DNA of 64,000 nucleotides from Pycnococcus provasolii. Lineage: Eukaryota; Chlorophyta; Pseudoscourfieldiophyceae; Pseudoscourfieldiales; Pycnococcaceae. The position numbers and the translations under genes were made by a program. The notes under the pieces are model-generated. The model searched no databases. It was not told the DNA's origin and worked only from the letters and a program-made list of their open reading frames with translations. Position 1 is the first letter of the stretch, and each line of letters opens with the position of its first letter. The stretch lies in NCBI GenBank assembly GCA_938743325.2, contig OW568870.1, positions 908,919 through 972,918 of the forward strand, given 5' to 3'. Positions 56,445-64,000 of the stretch are shown piece by piece.

Positions 56445-59400
56445 CTACAACGCCGCCGGTCTTGCCACGGCAAGCGTGCAACCGCTCCTAGTGCCACTCC
56501 TCCACTGCACAGCATGGAGCACATCATCGCCGTCCTTTGTGCATCTCGCGCGCACGAAATGCTTCACAAGGCGACTGTCGTTACGCGGCTGCGGCTGATC
56601 CTGCTTCGGCCGCTCGCCGTCAACGTCGCCGCATACCGCGACGAGACTCGTGGATCCGTCCGCAGGTAGCGTGCATGGCACTCCAGTGACTCCCGACGAC
56701 GACGCACAGGTATCGCCGCTCGCCAGCCAGACGCTGTGCACGTCAAAGTCAGCCGCCATCGCTGCTTCCCCTGCCCCTCCTTCTCGCTTCGTGATATCCA
56801 CGTGCAAAACGCGAGGCCCAGTGCCACCAGGTCCAGCTACCAGAGGTGTGACAGTCGCGCTTATGCTTGTCAGAGCCAACTCCCACGCGCGAGTCACAAG
56901 ACTGGTACGTGAAACGAAGCCTGACGATGGTGCTCCTGTGTAAGCAACTGCCGCTTGTAGGCACGACGACGACGCCGACAGGTGCGCAACTACTGGAATT
57001 TCGCGCGATGCTCCGGCATCAAGCTTATCGTCCTCCAAAAGAAGTGCTCCCGCAGCCACACCGTCAGCGTTGGCAAATCTTGAAATGGACGTTTCGGGCG
57101 ATTCGCCATCTGCACCGAGAGGTACAAGCATCTCGAACGGCGCCCACGCAAGTCGCAGACTCGTCACCGGCGAATTGCCCACATTCGTGAGGCGAAACGA
57201 GCCAACGCGAACTTCGCCATCCGAAGCGGCGTCCGCGCTAACATCCAATGTGACCGCGACGCGAGGACTTCCATCCACGACACGAACGGTGAGGTGTCTC
57301 AGCCGCGCGCGAACCTCGTCGTCGCGACGAGCCTGCACCGCGTCGTTTGGTTTGCGCCTGCGCGCGGCAAGTGAGCCTTGAGCAGCGTCCGCGACGCGGG
57401 ACGCCTCCGCCGCCAGCGCAGCTGCTTCGGCGTCCGCGCGGGATATAAGCGATGCCTGCCAGGCACTCAGTTCGTGACACGAAGACGGCGCATCCATGCA
57501 CCCGGGAGCGTCCACGAAGGCACAGATGAGAATGCCAGCACGAGCGCATGCCGCTGCAGCCGCGCGTGGATTTTCCTTGCATCGCTCTACGTACGCTAAG
57601 ATATCCTCCACACGATCGCCCGCGGCTGCAACACGCGTGCCCTCGCAGCCGGGCAGGGTGACAAAGCTCGCATAGCTTGCCGCAAATTCGACGTCGCCGC
57701 GCGCCAGCGTGTAAGCTATTCCCCGCACGCGAAGAAGACCACGGCGCTTGCATGCAACGCGCAGCGTCAGCCGATGTCGACCCTTGGGAGGCAGCGTCAC
57801 ACTGCCGACGGGCTCGCACTCACCGATGGCACTTCCCGAACCATGGTCTTCGGCCAAAATCTCCAGACGCGGCAAAATGCGACCAAGTGTCACCGCGACG
57901 GTGAGTGGGTTGTAGACGCTCACGGAAACCGTCACAACCTCGTCCGCGCACGCCGAAGCGTGTGCGGACCATCCGCGAGTGATGGAAGGAGACGCATCGC
58001 CAGATGTGGATGCACCGCCTGCACTTGTTCCGGCATCGAACGATGCAGATTCGGTCGAACCCCACTGCTTCTCGAGCTGCACGCCGCTCGCATCGAGCCA
58101 ATTTGTGGAAGCGGACCGGCTCGTGGCGTCGCTGTCGCCACCAGCGCTGCCACCACTGGGGTCTATGGCAAGAGCAAGGGGGCCGCACGCACGCGTCGCA
58201 GCTGTTAGCTCTCCCGCCGGCTGGCCCAGTGCCGCGCTGACAGCATCCCACGAATCCGTCGCGCTGGGCGAAGGGGTGCCATCTTCTCCGTCACAAATGC
58301 TTGCAACAACGCCCCGACACGTGAGCTCGACACTCACGGCGTCGAACAACGGCACGCTCAGCGAGGAGATGAAGGGAATGCCGCCGTCGCCTGAAGCGCC
58401 GCATGCTTCGCGCGAAGATCGACACGCTTCGGCAAGCTCGTCCCATAGCCCGCCGTGCGCGCGTTCCGACGATGCGGGGGGCGCTACCGGCGTCGCCGCA
58501 GCAGCACCCGAAGGCGTTGAAGCGGATCCGAAACCACTTGTATCTGGTCCGATATGCTCGCTGACAAAACCAGTGGTGCTGAGCAGCACGGAAAGGTAGT
58601 ACACCCCCGCCATCTGCACGAGAGGGGAAGCATCCTGAACATGTGACGTGGTTGCGACGACGCCATGCTTGCCGAGAGCCACGGTGAGTCGTGCAAGGCT
58701 GGACATCAGGTGGTCGCGAGCGAACCCCCATCGTCGATGTGCAGCGAGACAACCGCGCACACGCGCTGATATCGCACACTCGAGTAGCTCGCTCACGGCA
58801 GTGGCGTTGGTGGGATGCGGCGAAAGGCTTTGGCTCGCGCTGACAGCCGCAACGCGTCGAAAGCCCGTGTCGTGATCTTCCGCAAGGCCAGGCGGCTCGG
58901 TACCAGCCACATCTCTCGCGAACTCCCAAGCAGCCATCGCTGCCGACGTTGACTCGGCGGTCAGTGCGTCGGCCGATTCATCGTCGGCCCTCGCGGCGCC
59001 GGCGCGTCGTCGCGCGAACCCGGCTTCAAGGCTGGCAAATCGGCATGACATACCTCGCAAACGATCCATACGCACCGCACCGCCTTGCCACCTGCTCGAG
59101 CCGTACGGTACATCGACGCTCTCATAGTGTTGCAGTGCAATCGTATGGCATCGAGCAGCCCTTGTGAAGCACGAGCCCTGCGAATAGCGATGCCCCGCGA
59201 GCACGAGGTGGAATGCGGACTTTTTCGTGTTCATGGCATGCGATCGCCACGCGGGCCCTCGCGGTGACATTGCCGTCGCCTCAACACTTGTCGGCGGGCC
59301 GTCGATGCTCCCACGCGCACTTGCCTCAAGTAGCATACCCGCCACGAGCGGCACTTCGTCGTAGCTCGCTCTGACGAGCGCTGCCGAAGCCTCGGCGTCC

Positions 59401-61028
59401 GTGACAAGCGCACCGTCGCCCGCGGCCGATGCGGCGGCTCCCCCGTCGCTCGCGATGTCGTCGCACGGAACGGCAACGGTGCCTCGCATCACCATCCCAT
59501 TCCAGGGCGTCGCGCCCTCGTACGTACGGCTGTCGCCGCCGCCGGCATGGCAGCGCAGCGTACGATTCAGGAACAGCGCGATTCGCGTTGACCAGCGCGG
59601 AAGGGAAAGTCTCGCGTACGCAGTCTGTGCGTCGCGAAAGTTCGACTCTGCCTCTCTTAGTCTGAGAAGCGCGCTTGCGGCACTCCGAGCAGCCAGTTCG
59701 CGCATGTGCGCTCCGTCTGCCATCGTTGGAGATGCTGACGTCGATGCTGGAACTTCAACGGGAGTCCACGCGAGCAGGCGCGCCATGCCACAGCGCTCTG
59801 ATGCGCGTGCATATTCGAAGTAACGGCGGTCGGTTCGAGCATCCCCCATCAATGCCTTGGCATGCGCTGTCGCCTGTTCGGCGTCGCCAAGCATTAGGCT
59901 CAGGTCGCACGCATCGGCAATCACGCGTTCCACGGTACCGATCGCGTACAGGTGGCTCTCGCTGGAATTTGTGGCGCCTGTAGCGGCGCCACCAGGACTC
60001 GTGCCGCCATTGCCGCCACCCGCCGCGTCGTGTGCGTCGTCGGCATCCGAGGCGCCTGTTGACCGCCCTGACCACAGCGCCCGGAGCTGGTTGCGCAGTC
60101 CTCGTCTCGCGTTGGAAATGTGGTGGTGCAAGGCGCGCGCCTTCGACTCAAGGTACGGTAGAAGCGTGGAGACGACGTGATTTCTCATGAACGCGCCGTG
60201 CGACTCGTCGTCGCCAGGAACCACCGTCGCGCACGAACCTCGTCCAAATGTGGCGTGAAGGCGATTCATCGCGTCGTCAGCGGCGGCGTCACCCTTTGCC
60301 GTCGACGCGACGACGACGAACTGCATAAGCACGCTCCCGTTTCCCGGGTCGTTCTGTGTCGCGGCGCCAAAAGGGCTTGTAGTTGCCCCGAGTCCGAACC
60401 GCGCACGCATCGCCTTTCCCACGACGTTAGCGACGTTGCGCACGTCGCCAACATCCTCAGCCGCGAGTACGACGATCACGCACACGGGTCTGTCGAGTCC
60501 GCTTAGCGGGTCGTGCTGCAGGCTGATGCTCACCGCACGTTCGAGCTTACTTTGCCAAGTCACCGGCAGAACTGTGGCCACCCCGCTTGGGTCGCGCACG
60601 TGCTCGGCTGCAATGACGCCTTTAGCGAGAGCGAGCGCTGGTCCAGGCCTAGGCTGTGTGCACGGCGCATCCTCCGCCGCCTCCGCATCTGCCGCCGCGT
60701 TTGCGAGCGTCGCCTCCGCTTCTGCTGCACTCGCGCGCCTCAGATCCAAGGGCGGCGAAGCTGTGGCTGAGTCCACGTCCGAGATGTCGTGCACGCGCAC
60801 CGCAAAGTCACGCACGCGAATCGGTTCACCAGAGGCTGTGCGAATGGGCACGTTCAGCGAAGTCTGTGCCGCGTGTCGAGCCATTGACGTTGCCGCGAAA
60901 GCGCAACCGGCGCTAGCATAGAGCGCCTTGGCAGCCGGTGTGCTGTGGATGGCAAGCACCGGACGCGCATGTGACGCCACCCAAGACCGCAGCTCGAGAA
61001 GGCGATCGAGGTTGGCGTTGTTCGCCAT
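56445..61028 (-). CDS. TRAPPC8: TRAPPC8/Trs85-like TRAPP subunit
   Basis: This 1527-residue protein starts at ATG 61028. The N-terminal third follows TRAPPC8/Trs85: SLQHDPLSGLDRPVCVIVV, HVVSTLLPYLESKARALH and the hallmark NARRGLRNQLRALW (about 307-320), then a helical-repeat region (YAIGTVERVIADACDLSLML). The C-terminal half is beta-rich with Ig-like segments, as in large TRAPP subunits, and has many Ala/Gly/Ser insertions. In TRAPPIII the subunit directs Ypt1/Rab1 activation in ER-Golgi traffic and autophagy. With Vps34 it is one of two autophagy-linked genes here. Long antisense frames are shadows. Confidence 0.85.
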   Translation of the reverse strand: MANNANLDRLLELRSWVASHARPVLAIHSTPAAKALYASAGCAFAATSMARHAAQTSLNVPIRTASGEPIRVRDFAVRVHDISDVDSATASPPLDLRRASAAEAEATLANAAADAEAAEDAPCTQPRPGPALALAKGVIAAEHVRDPSGVATVLPVTWQSKLERAVSISLQHDPLSGLDRPVCVIVVLAAEDVGDVRNVANVVGKAMRARFGLGATTSPFGAATQNDPGNGSVLMQFVVVASTAKGDAAADDAMNRLHATFGRGSCATVVPGDDESHGAFMRNHVVSTLLPYLESKARALHHHISNARRGLRNQLRALWSGRSTGASDADDAHDAAGGGNGGTSPGGAATGATNSSESHLYAIGTVERVIADACDLSLMLGDAEQATAHAKALMGDARTDRRYFEYARASERCGMARLLAWTPVEVPASTSASPTMADGAHMRELAARSAASALLRLREAESNFRDAQTAYARLSLPRWSTRIALFLNRTLRCHAGGGDSRTYEGATPWNGMVMRGTVAVPCDDIASDGGAAASAAGDGALVTDAEASAALVRASYDEVPLVAGMLLEASARGSIDGPPTSVEATAMSPRGPAWRSHAMNTKKSAFHLVLAGHRYSQGSCFTRAARCHTIALQHYESVDVPYGSSRWQGGAVRMDRLRGMSCRFASLEAGFARRRAGAARADDESADALTAESTSAAMAAWEFARDVAGTEPPGLAEDHDTGFRRVAAVSASQSLSPHPTNATAVSELLECAISARVRGCLAAHRRWGFARDHLMSSLARLTVALGKHGVVATTSHVQDASPLVQMAGVYYLSVLLSTTGFVSEHIGPDTSGFGSASTPSGAAAATPVAPPASSERAHGGLWDELAEACRSSREACGASGDGGIPFISSLSVPLFDAVSVELTCRGVVASICDGEDGTPSPSATDSWDAVSAALGQPAGELTAATRACGPLALAIDPSGGSAGGDSDATSRSASTNWLDASGVQLEKQWGSTESASFDAGTSAGGASTSGDASPSITRGWSAHASACADEVVTVSVSVYNPLTVAVTLGRILPRLEILAEDHGSGSAIGECEPVGSVTLPPKGRHRLTLRVACKRRGLLRVRGIAYTLARGDVEFAASYASFVTLPGCEGTRVAAAGDRVEDILAYVERCKENPRAAAAACARAGILICAFVDAPGCMDAPSSCHELSAWQASLISRADAEAAALAAEASRVADAAQGSLAARRRKPNDAVQARRDDEVRARLRHLTVRVVDGSPRVAVTLDVSADAASDGEVRVGSFRLTNVGNSPVTSLRLAWAPFEMLVPLGADGESPETSISRFANADGVAAGALLLEDDKLDAGASREIPVVAHLSASSSCLQAAVAYTGAPSSGFVSRTSLVTRAWELALTSISATVTPLVAGPGGTGPRVLHVDITKREGGAGEAAMAADFDVHSVWLASGDTCASSSGVTGVPCTLPADGSTSLVAVCGDVDGERPKQDQPQPRNDSRLVKHFVRARCTKDGDDVLHAVQWRSGTRSGCTLAVARPAAL

Positions 61029-61533
61029 GATGGAAAAAAGGGAGCAATAAAAACTCGCAAGAATGTGGTGGTGGGGGAATTTCCAGAATCGGCCGGAGGT
61101 TTGGGGCTCGTTTTTTCCAAAAGTGGAGAATAGCCAGGGTTACTACTTACTACTAGGGTTGCTGCCCTCTCCATCATGAGACCGTCAGAACAACTCGCAA
61201 TGGCGTCGGCCGGCGTCAGCGCTGTGTTACGTGTTCGTGCTCTGCATAGAACGTGTAAAGCGTCGCACGGACTGTGGTCATGGCTCCTGAAGCTTGAAGC
61301 CTAATACGTGTTCCTCTCTCTATACTCCGTGCGTTGAGTGTGAGACGCAATTTCGCCTTGTGAATTTTGTGATGTTTAACGAGGATGCGTTGCTCCAAAA
61401 GGTCGTGCATGTACTTATGCCGCGGCGTGTTCACCTCGGCTTGGAATGCGCTTTTTTTGTTCATCTCTTCTCTCAGCGGATGCATACGTCACAGTTATAG
61501 TTGCCACGGGTAATCGTCTACTTCTTGGACCGC
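61029..61533. other. subtelomeric intergenic region
   Basis: It contains weak telomere-like boxes (61137-61161) just upstream of TRAPPC8. Short frames at 61216-61500 lack support. It ends at the flanking motif shared with the 16-kb repeat (GTCTACTTCTT). Confidence 0.5.
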
Positions 61534-61680
61534 GGCCTCCGGAGGCCTCCGGAGGCCTCAGACCCCTCCGGAGGCCTCCTGAGGCCGCGCTTTTGGCGAG
61601 GCCTCTTGAGGCCTCCGGAGGGGTCTGAGGCCTCCTGAGGCCTCCGGAGGGGTCCGGAGGAGGGGTCTGAGGCCTCAGGA
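61534..61680. repeat. GGCCTC minisatellite, second locus
   Basis: This is the same GC-rich unit family as 16096-16318, with an identical internal block GCGCTTTTGGCGAGGCCTC. The array appears split by the LTR element that follows, because GGAGGCCTGAGG sequence resumes at 63199. Confidence 0.9.
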
Positions 61681-61711
61681 GGTGTGGTGCAAACCCCTAA
61701 CTGGCCCTTGT

Positions 61712-62013
61712 GGACAATGGGGTTTCATACATTGTCTTTGGAATAATATATGGTGATAACGTTATGGAGACGGGATCACGTGATATCCTGGCTGGACATC
61801 ACGTGAACGGTTCTTAGGCTTCCCAGCCTTCGACGCCTTGGTCTCGGTCGACCTTCCCCGGTCGTCCCGACTTCCTCGGGTCCCCTTCCCCAGGGTCCCC
61901 GACCTTCCCTTCCCCATGTAACCGAACACACTTCTACCTTACTTGTTCTCTCCGTCAGTGGCGTCGTGGCTACTGGACGCCGCACGACGCCTACTGTCCC
62001 AAACGTCGTCACA
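61712..62013 (+). repeat. left LTR
   Basis: This 302-base repeat starts GGACAATGGGGTTTC and ends CGTCACA. If the true LTR starts TGGGG and ends CACA it would carry TG..CA termini. It contains CTTCCCC-rich sequence and a GATCACGTGATATC palindrome. Confidence 0.9.
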
Positions 62014-62046
62014 CTGATCAGTGGAAGCTTGGAGAGAAGCTCAAGT

Positions 62047-62931
62047 ATGGCTGGTGGAAGCCGGAACACGCGAAGTACGCAAAACAAAGAAGAAGAAGAA
62101 CTGCCCGAAGACGAAGAACTGTCGGACGAAATATACGAAGGAGTCACTGCGTACCTTGCAGCAGACAAGCGTCTTGCAGCCGAGAGAAACATATCTAAGA
62201 GCATACGTGAAGCACTGGGCACGGAGGACGCTAAGTATAACGGACAACGGAAAGACTTCAGGAAGTTCTACGAAGCATGCATTGAGAATCTTGAAGACCT
62301 CGGAATAGAGAACTTGCAGCAATGTGTGAAATCGGAAGAGCTCTCGAACGCTAACGAAGGAATCTGGGACCAGCACATTGCTAAAGTAGATAGAAACTTT
62401 ATTTACCAAGCAATCCGTGGAGCTCTCACTGACAACGCCAAACACCTGACGAAATCAAAGGTGAAAAACGGCGCTGTACTTCTGCAGTATTTCTGGAAGC
62501 TGTGGGCAAAATCAACTCTCACGAACACAGTGGCAGCACTCGGAGAGCTACTTCACCTTAAGGTGAACAAACACAGCAACCCAACTCCTACTTTCCGTCG
62601 AATCGAAGACATTTTCAAGGACTACTTCGACAATCTGGAAACTATCAAAACCGCTCTTCTGTACCGCGTCGTGGACAAGGACAAATATAAAGACATACTG
62701 TCTACGCTCGACACGAAATCGAATATGCCAACGTTCGCAAAGCTCAGCGACCAGCTGGAAAAGCACTGGCTGCGCACTACCTCTGACTACCGCCAAGACG
62801 AAATCGAAAACAAAAAGAAACATAATCCTCCCGGCGGAGAATCTACAACCGAAATCCGAGGAGGCAGAGGCGGACGAGGAGGCCGAGGCGGCAATGGGAC
62901 AATGGGGTTTCATACATTGTCTTTGGAATAA
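62047..62931 (+). CDS. gag-like protein of the LTR element
   Basis: ATG 62047 gives 294 residues. The frame is also open upstream into the LTR without an ATG. The N-terminus is acidic (EEEELPEDEELSDE). A helical middle resembles retroelement capsid proteins in layout (YQAIRGALTDNAKHL, ALLQYFWKLWAKS-like segments). The C-terminus is an RGG-repeat tail (about 270-280) suited to RNA binding in place of a zinc knuckle. The last dozen residues are read from the right LTR. The family is inferred from context. Confidence 0.7.
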   Translation: MAGGSRNTRSTQNKEEEELPEDEELSDEIYEGVTAYLAADKRLAAERNISKSIREALGTEDAKYNGQRKDFRKFYEACIENLEDLGIENLQQCVKSEELSNANEGIWDQHIAKVDRNFIYQAIRGALTDNAKHLTKSKVKNGAVLLQYFWKLWAKSTLTNTVAALGELLHLKVNKHSNPTPTFRRIEDIFKDYFDNLETIKTALLYRVVDKDKYKDILSTLDTKSNMPTFAKLSDQLEKHWLRTTSDYRQDEIENKKKHNPPGGESTTEIRGGRGGRGGRGGNGTMGFHTLSLE

Positions 62932-63198
62932 TATATGGTGATAACGTTATGGAGACGGGATCACGTGATATCCTGGCTGGACATCACGTGAACGGTTCTT
63001 AGGCTTCCCAGCCTTCGACGCCTTGGTCTCGGTCGACCTTCCCCGGTCGTCCCGACTTCCTCGGGTCCCCTTCCCCAGGGTCCCCGACCTTCCCTTCCCC
63101 ATGTAACCGAACACACTTCTACCTTACTTGTTCTCTCCGTCAGTGGCGTCGTGGCTACTGGACGCCGCACGACGCCTACTGTCTCAAACGTCGTCACA
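62897..63198 (+). repeat. right LTR
   Basis: This copy matches 61712-62013 with one C-to-T difference (61999 versus 63184). It is followed directly by resumed minisatellite sequence. Confidence 0.9.
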
Positions 63199-63212
63199 GG
63201 AGGCCTGAGGAG

Positions 63213-63433
63213 GGGTCGGAGCGGGGGGGGGGGGGGGGGGGGTTGGTTGCCCAACTGGTGTTACACGCCACCTTCTTACATAATTTCCACGTACTCGTTA
63301 TCCAGAAATACTCCTCGCCCATCGTTGTTCACATTCTCCAACGGAGCCCTCTTCTCGAGTGCCTGTGTTGTAATCACATCGTATGCCTCTTCCCCAGTCA
63401 TAAACGTGAATGTTGCCCCTTTGAAGTGTTTCA
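63213..63433. repeat. dispersed composite repeat, copy 2
   Basis: GGGTCGGAGC, a longer poly-G run and about 190 bases are nearly identical to 16309-16521. The minus strand encodes the same protein C-terminus (KHFKGATFTFMTGEEAYDV...), which stops in the same place. The copy is truncated at 63433, much shorter than the 16-kb one. Confidence 0.9.
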
Positions 63434-63759
63434 AGCAAATAGTGGAGACGCTCGTTACAGACCTTAATTGCTTTGGTTTGCGACGTTACGAGGCGACAGT
63501 ACAACTTCAACTTCGTGCAAGGCGCAACAACAACCGCCGGTAAGTTCCTTTTTTTACTGATTTTCTTTTAACCTTCTTGGGTTTCCCGATTGGGCATTCC
63601 AGATTTTTGCAACACACTTCTGAACATGTCGTCGAAACAACTGCCAAAAAAATGGCTGTTGTTATTGGCTTCGTTCTGCACGACACTGGCCGACGGTCGG
63701 CCGCATACCGGAGGCAAATTTTTTTTTTCAACATGTGCGTCAAACTGCCAGCCTGGCAA
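63434..63759. other. telomere-proximal unique sequence
   Basis: Poly-T runs and mixed sequence lie between the repeat and the telomere. No gene is seen. Confidence 0.5.
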
Positions 63760-64000
63760 TTAGGGTTACAATTAGGGTTAGGGTTAGGGTTAGGGTTAGG
63801 GTTACAATTAGGGTTACAGTTAGGGTTACAGTTAGGGTTACAATTAGGGTTACAATTAGGGTTACAATTAGGGTTACAAGGGTTAGGGTTAGGGTTAGGG
63901 TTAGGGTTAGGGTTAGGGTTAGGGTTAGGGTTAGGGTTAGGGTTAGGGTTAGGGTTAGGGTTAGGGTTAGGGTTAGGGTTAGGGTTAGGGTTAGGGTTAG
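63760..64000. repeat. telomere (TTAGGG)n with degenerate inner zone
   Basis: From 63760 to 63882, TTAGGG units alternate with TTACAA and TTACAG variants. From 63883 to the end the array is perfect TTAGGG (118 bases). The G-rich strand reads toward the window end, the correct polarity for a right chromosome end. Confidence 0.97.

Larger units (their letters stand above)
61712..63198 (+). mobile_element. gag-only LTR retrotransposon (non-autonomous)
   Basis: Direct repeats of 302 bases (61712-62013 and 62897-63198) differ at one visible position and enclose 883 bases with a single gag-like frame. No protease, integrase or reverse transcriptase is present. A purine-rich tract (GAGG-rich, about 62860-62890) precedes the right repeat, as expected for plus-strand priming. 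The near-identity of the repeats indicates recent insertion. It would need enzymes from another element. Confidence 0.85.

Overview
The window looks like the right-hand end of a chromosome of a small, unicellular, intron-poor eukaryote. The last 118 bases are an uninterrupted TTAGGG array with the G-rich strand running 3' outward. Nearly every gene is one open frame beginning at ATG, and no spliceosomal intron was needed to explain any gene. A green alga is the best fit, for three reasons. An RWP-RK/PB1 (NIN-like) regulator is present. A LysM protein has a plastid-transit-like N-terminus. TGTAA, the polyadenylation signal known from chlorophyte algae, lies at or shortly after the stop codon of about 14 of 23 genes. 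Species and class cannot be fixed from the sequence alone.

Layout. 0-3 kb: a weak hypothetical gene and a peroxisomal ABCD half-transporter. 3-4.4 kb: interstitial telomeric repeats and microsatellites. 4.4-10.8 kb: a membrane histidine kinase that carries two receivers, an HPt and a nucleotide cyclase, then an Spb4/DDX55 helicase. 11.2-14.0 kb: a truncated DIRS-type retroelement between identical 166-bp direct repeats. 14.5-19.2 kb: a LysM protein, a gene fragment beside a composite dispersed repeat, a four-helix membrane protein and a NUDIX hydrolase. 19.3-61.0 kb: a dense run of mostly housekeeping genes. These are Vps34, symplekin, a CDC25-like phosphatase, a GT61-methyltransferase fusion, a TAP-like ABC exporter, CCDC93, ASA1/GNB1L, MYND, Tudor-like, PhyH-like, LRR, eEF1B-beta-like, ankyrin, NLP and TRAPPC8, plus two unrecognised proteins. 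61-64 kb: subtelomere with a GGCCTC minisatellite, a gag-only LTR element, a second copy of the 16-kb composite repeat, then the telomere.

Two patterns run through the window. Genes alternate strand far more than expected (19 of 24 neighbouring pairs), with short tail-to-tail gaps and longer head-to-head promoters. Short copies of the organism's own telomere motif (CCCTAA/TTAGGG) sit in most promoter regions and in none of the convergent gaps I checked. Several products share endomembrane roles (Vps34, TRAPPC8, CCDC93) or RNA roles (symplekin, Spb4), but the neighbourhood is not an operon. The most distinctive single gene is the 1283-residue kinase-phosphorelay-cyclase at 4400-8251.
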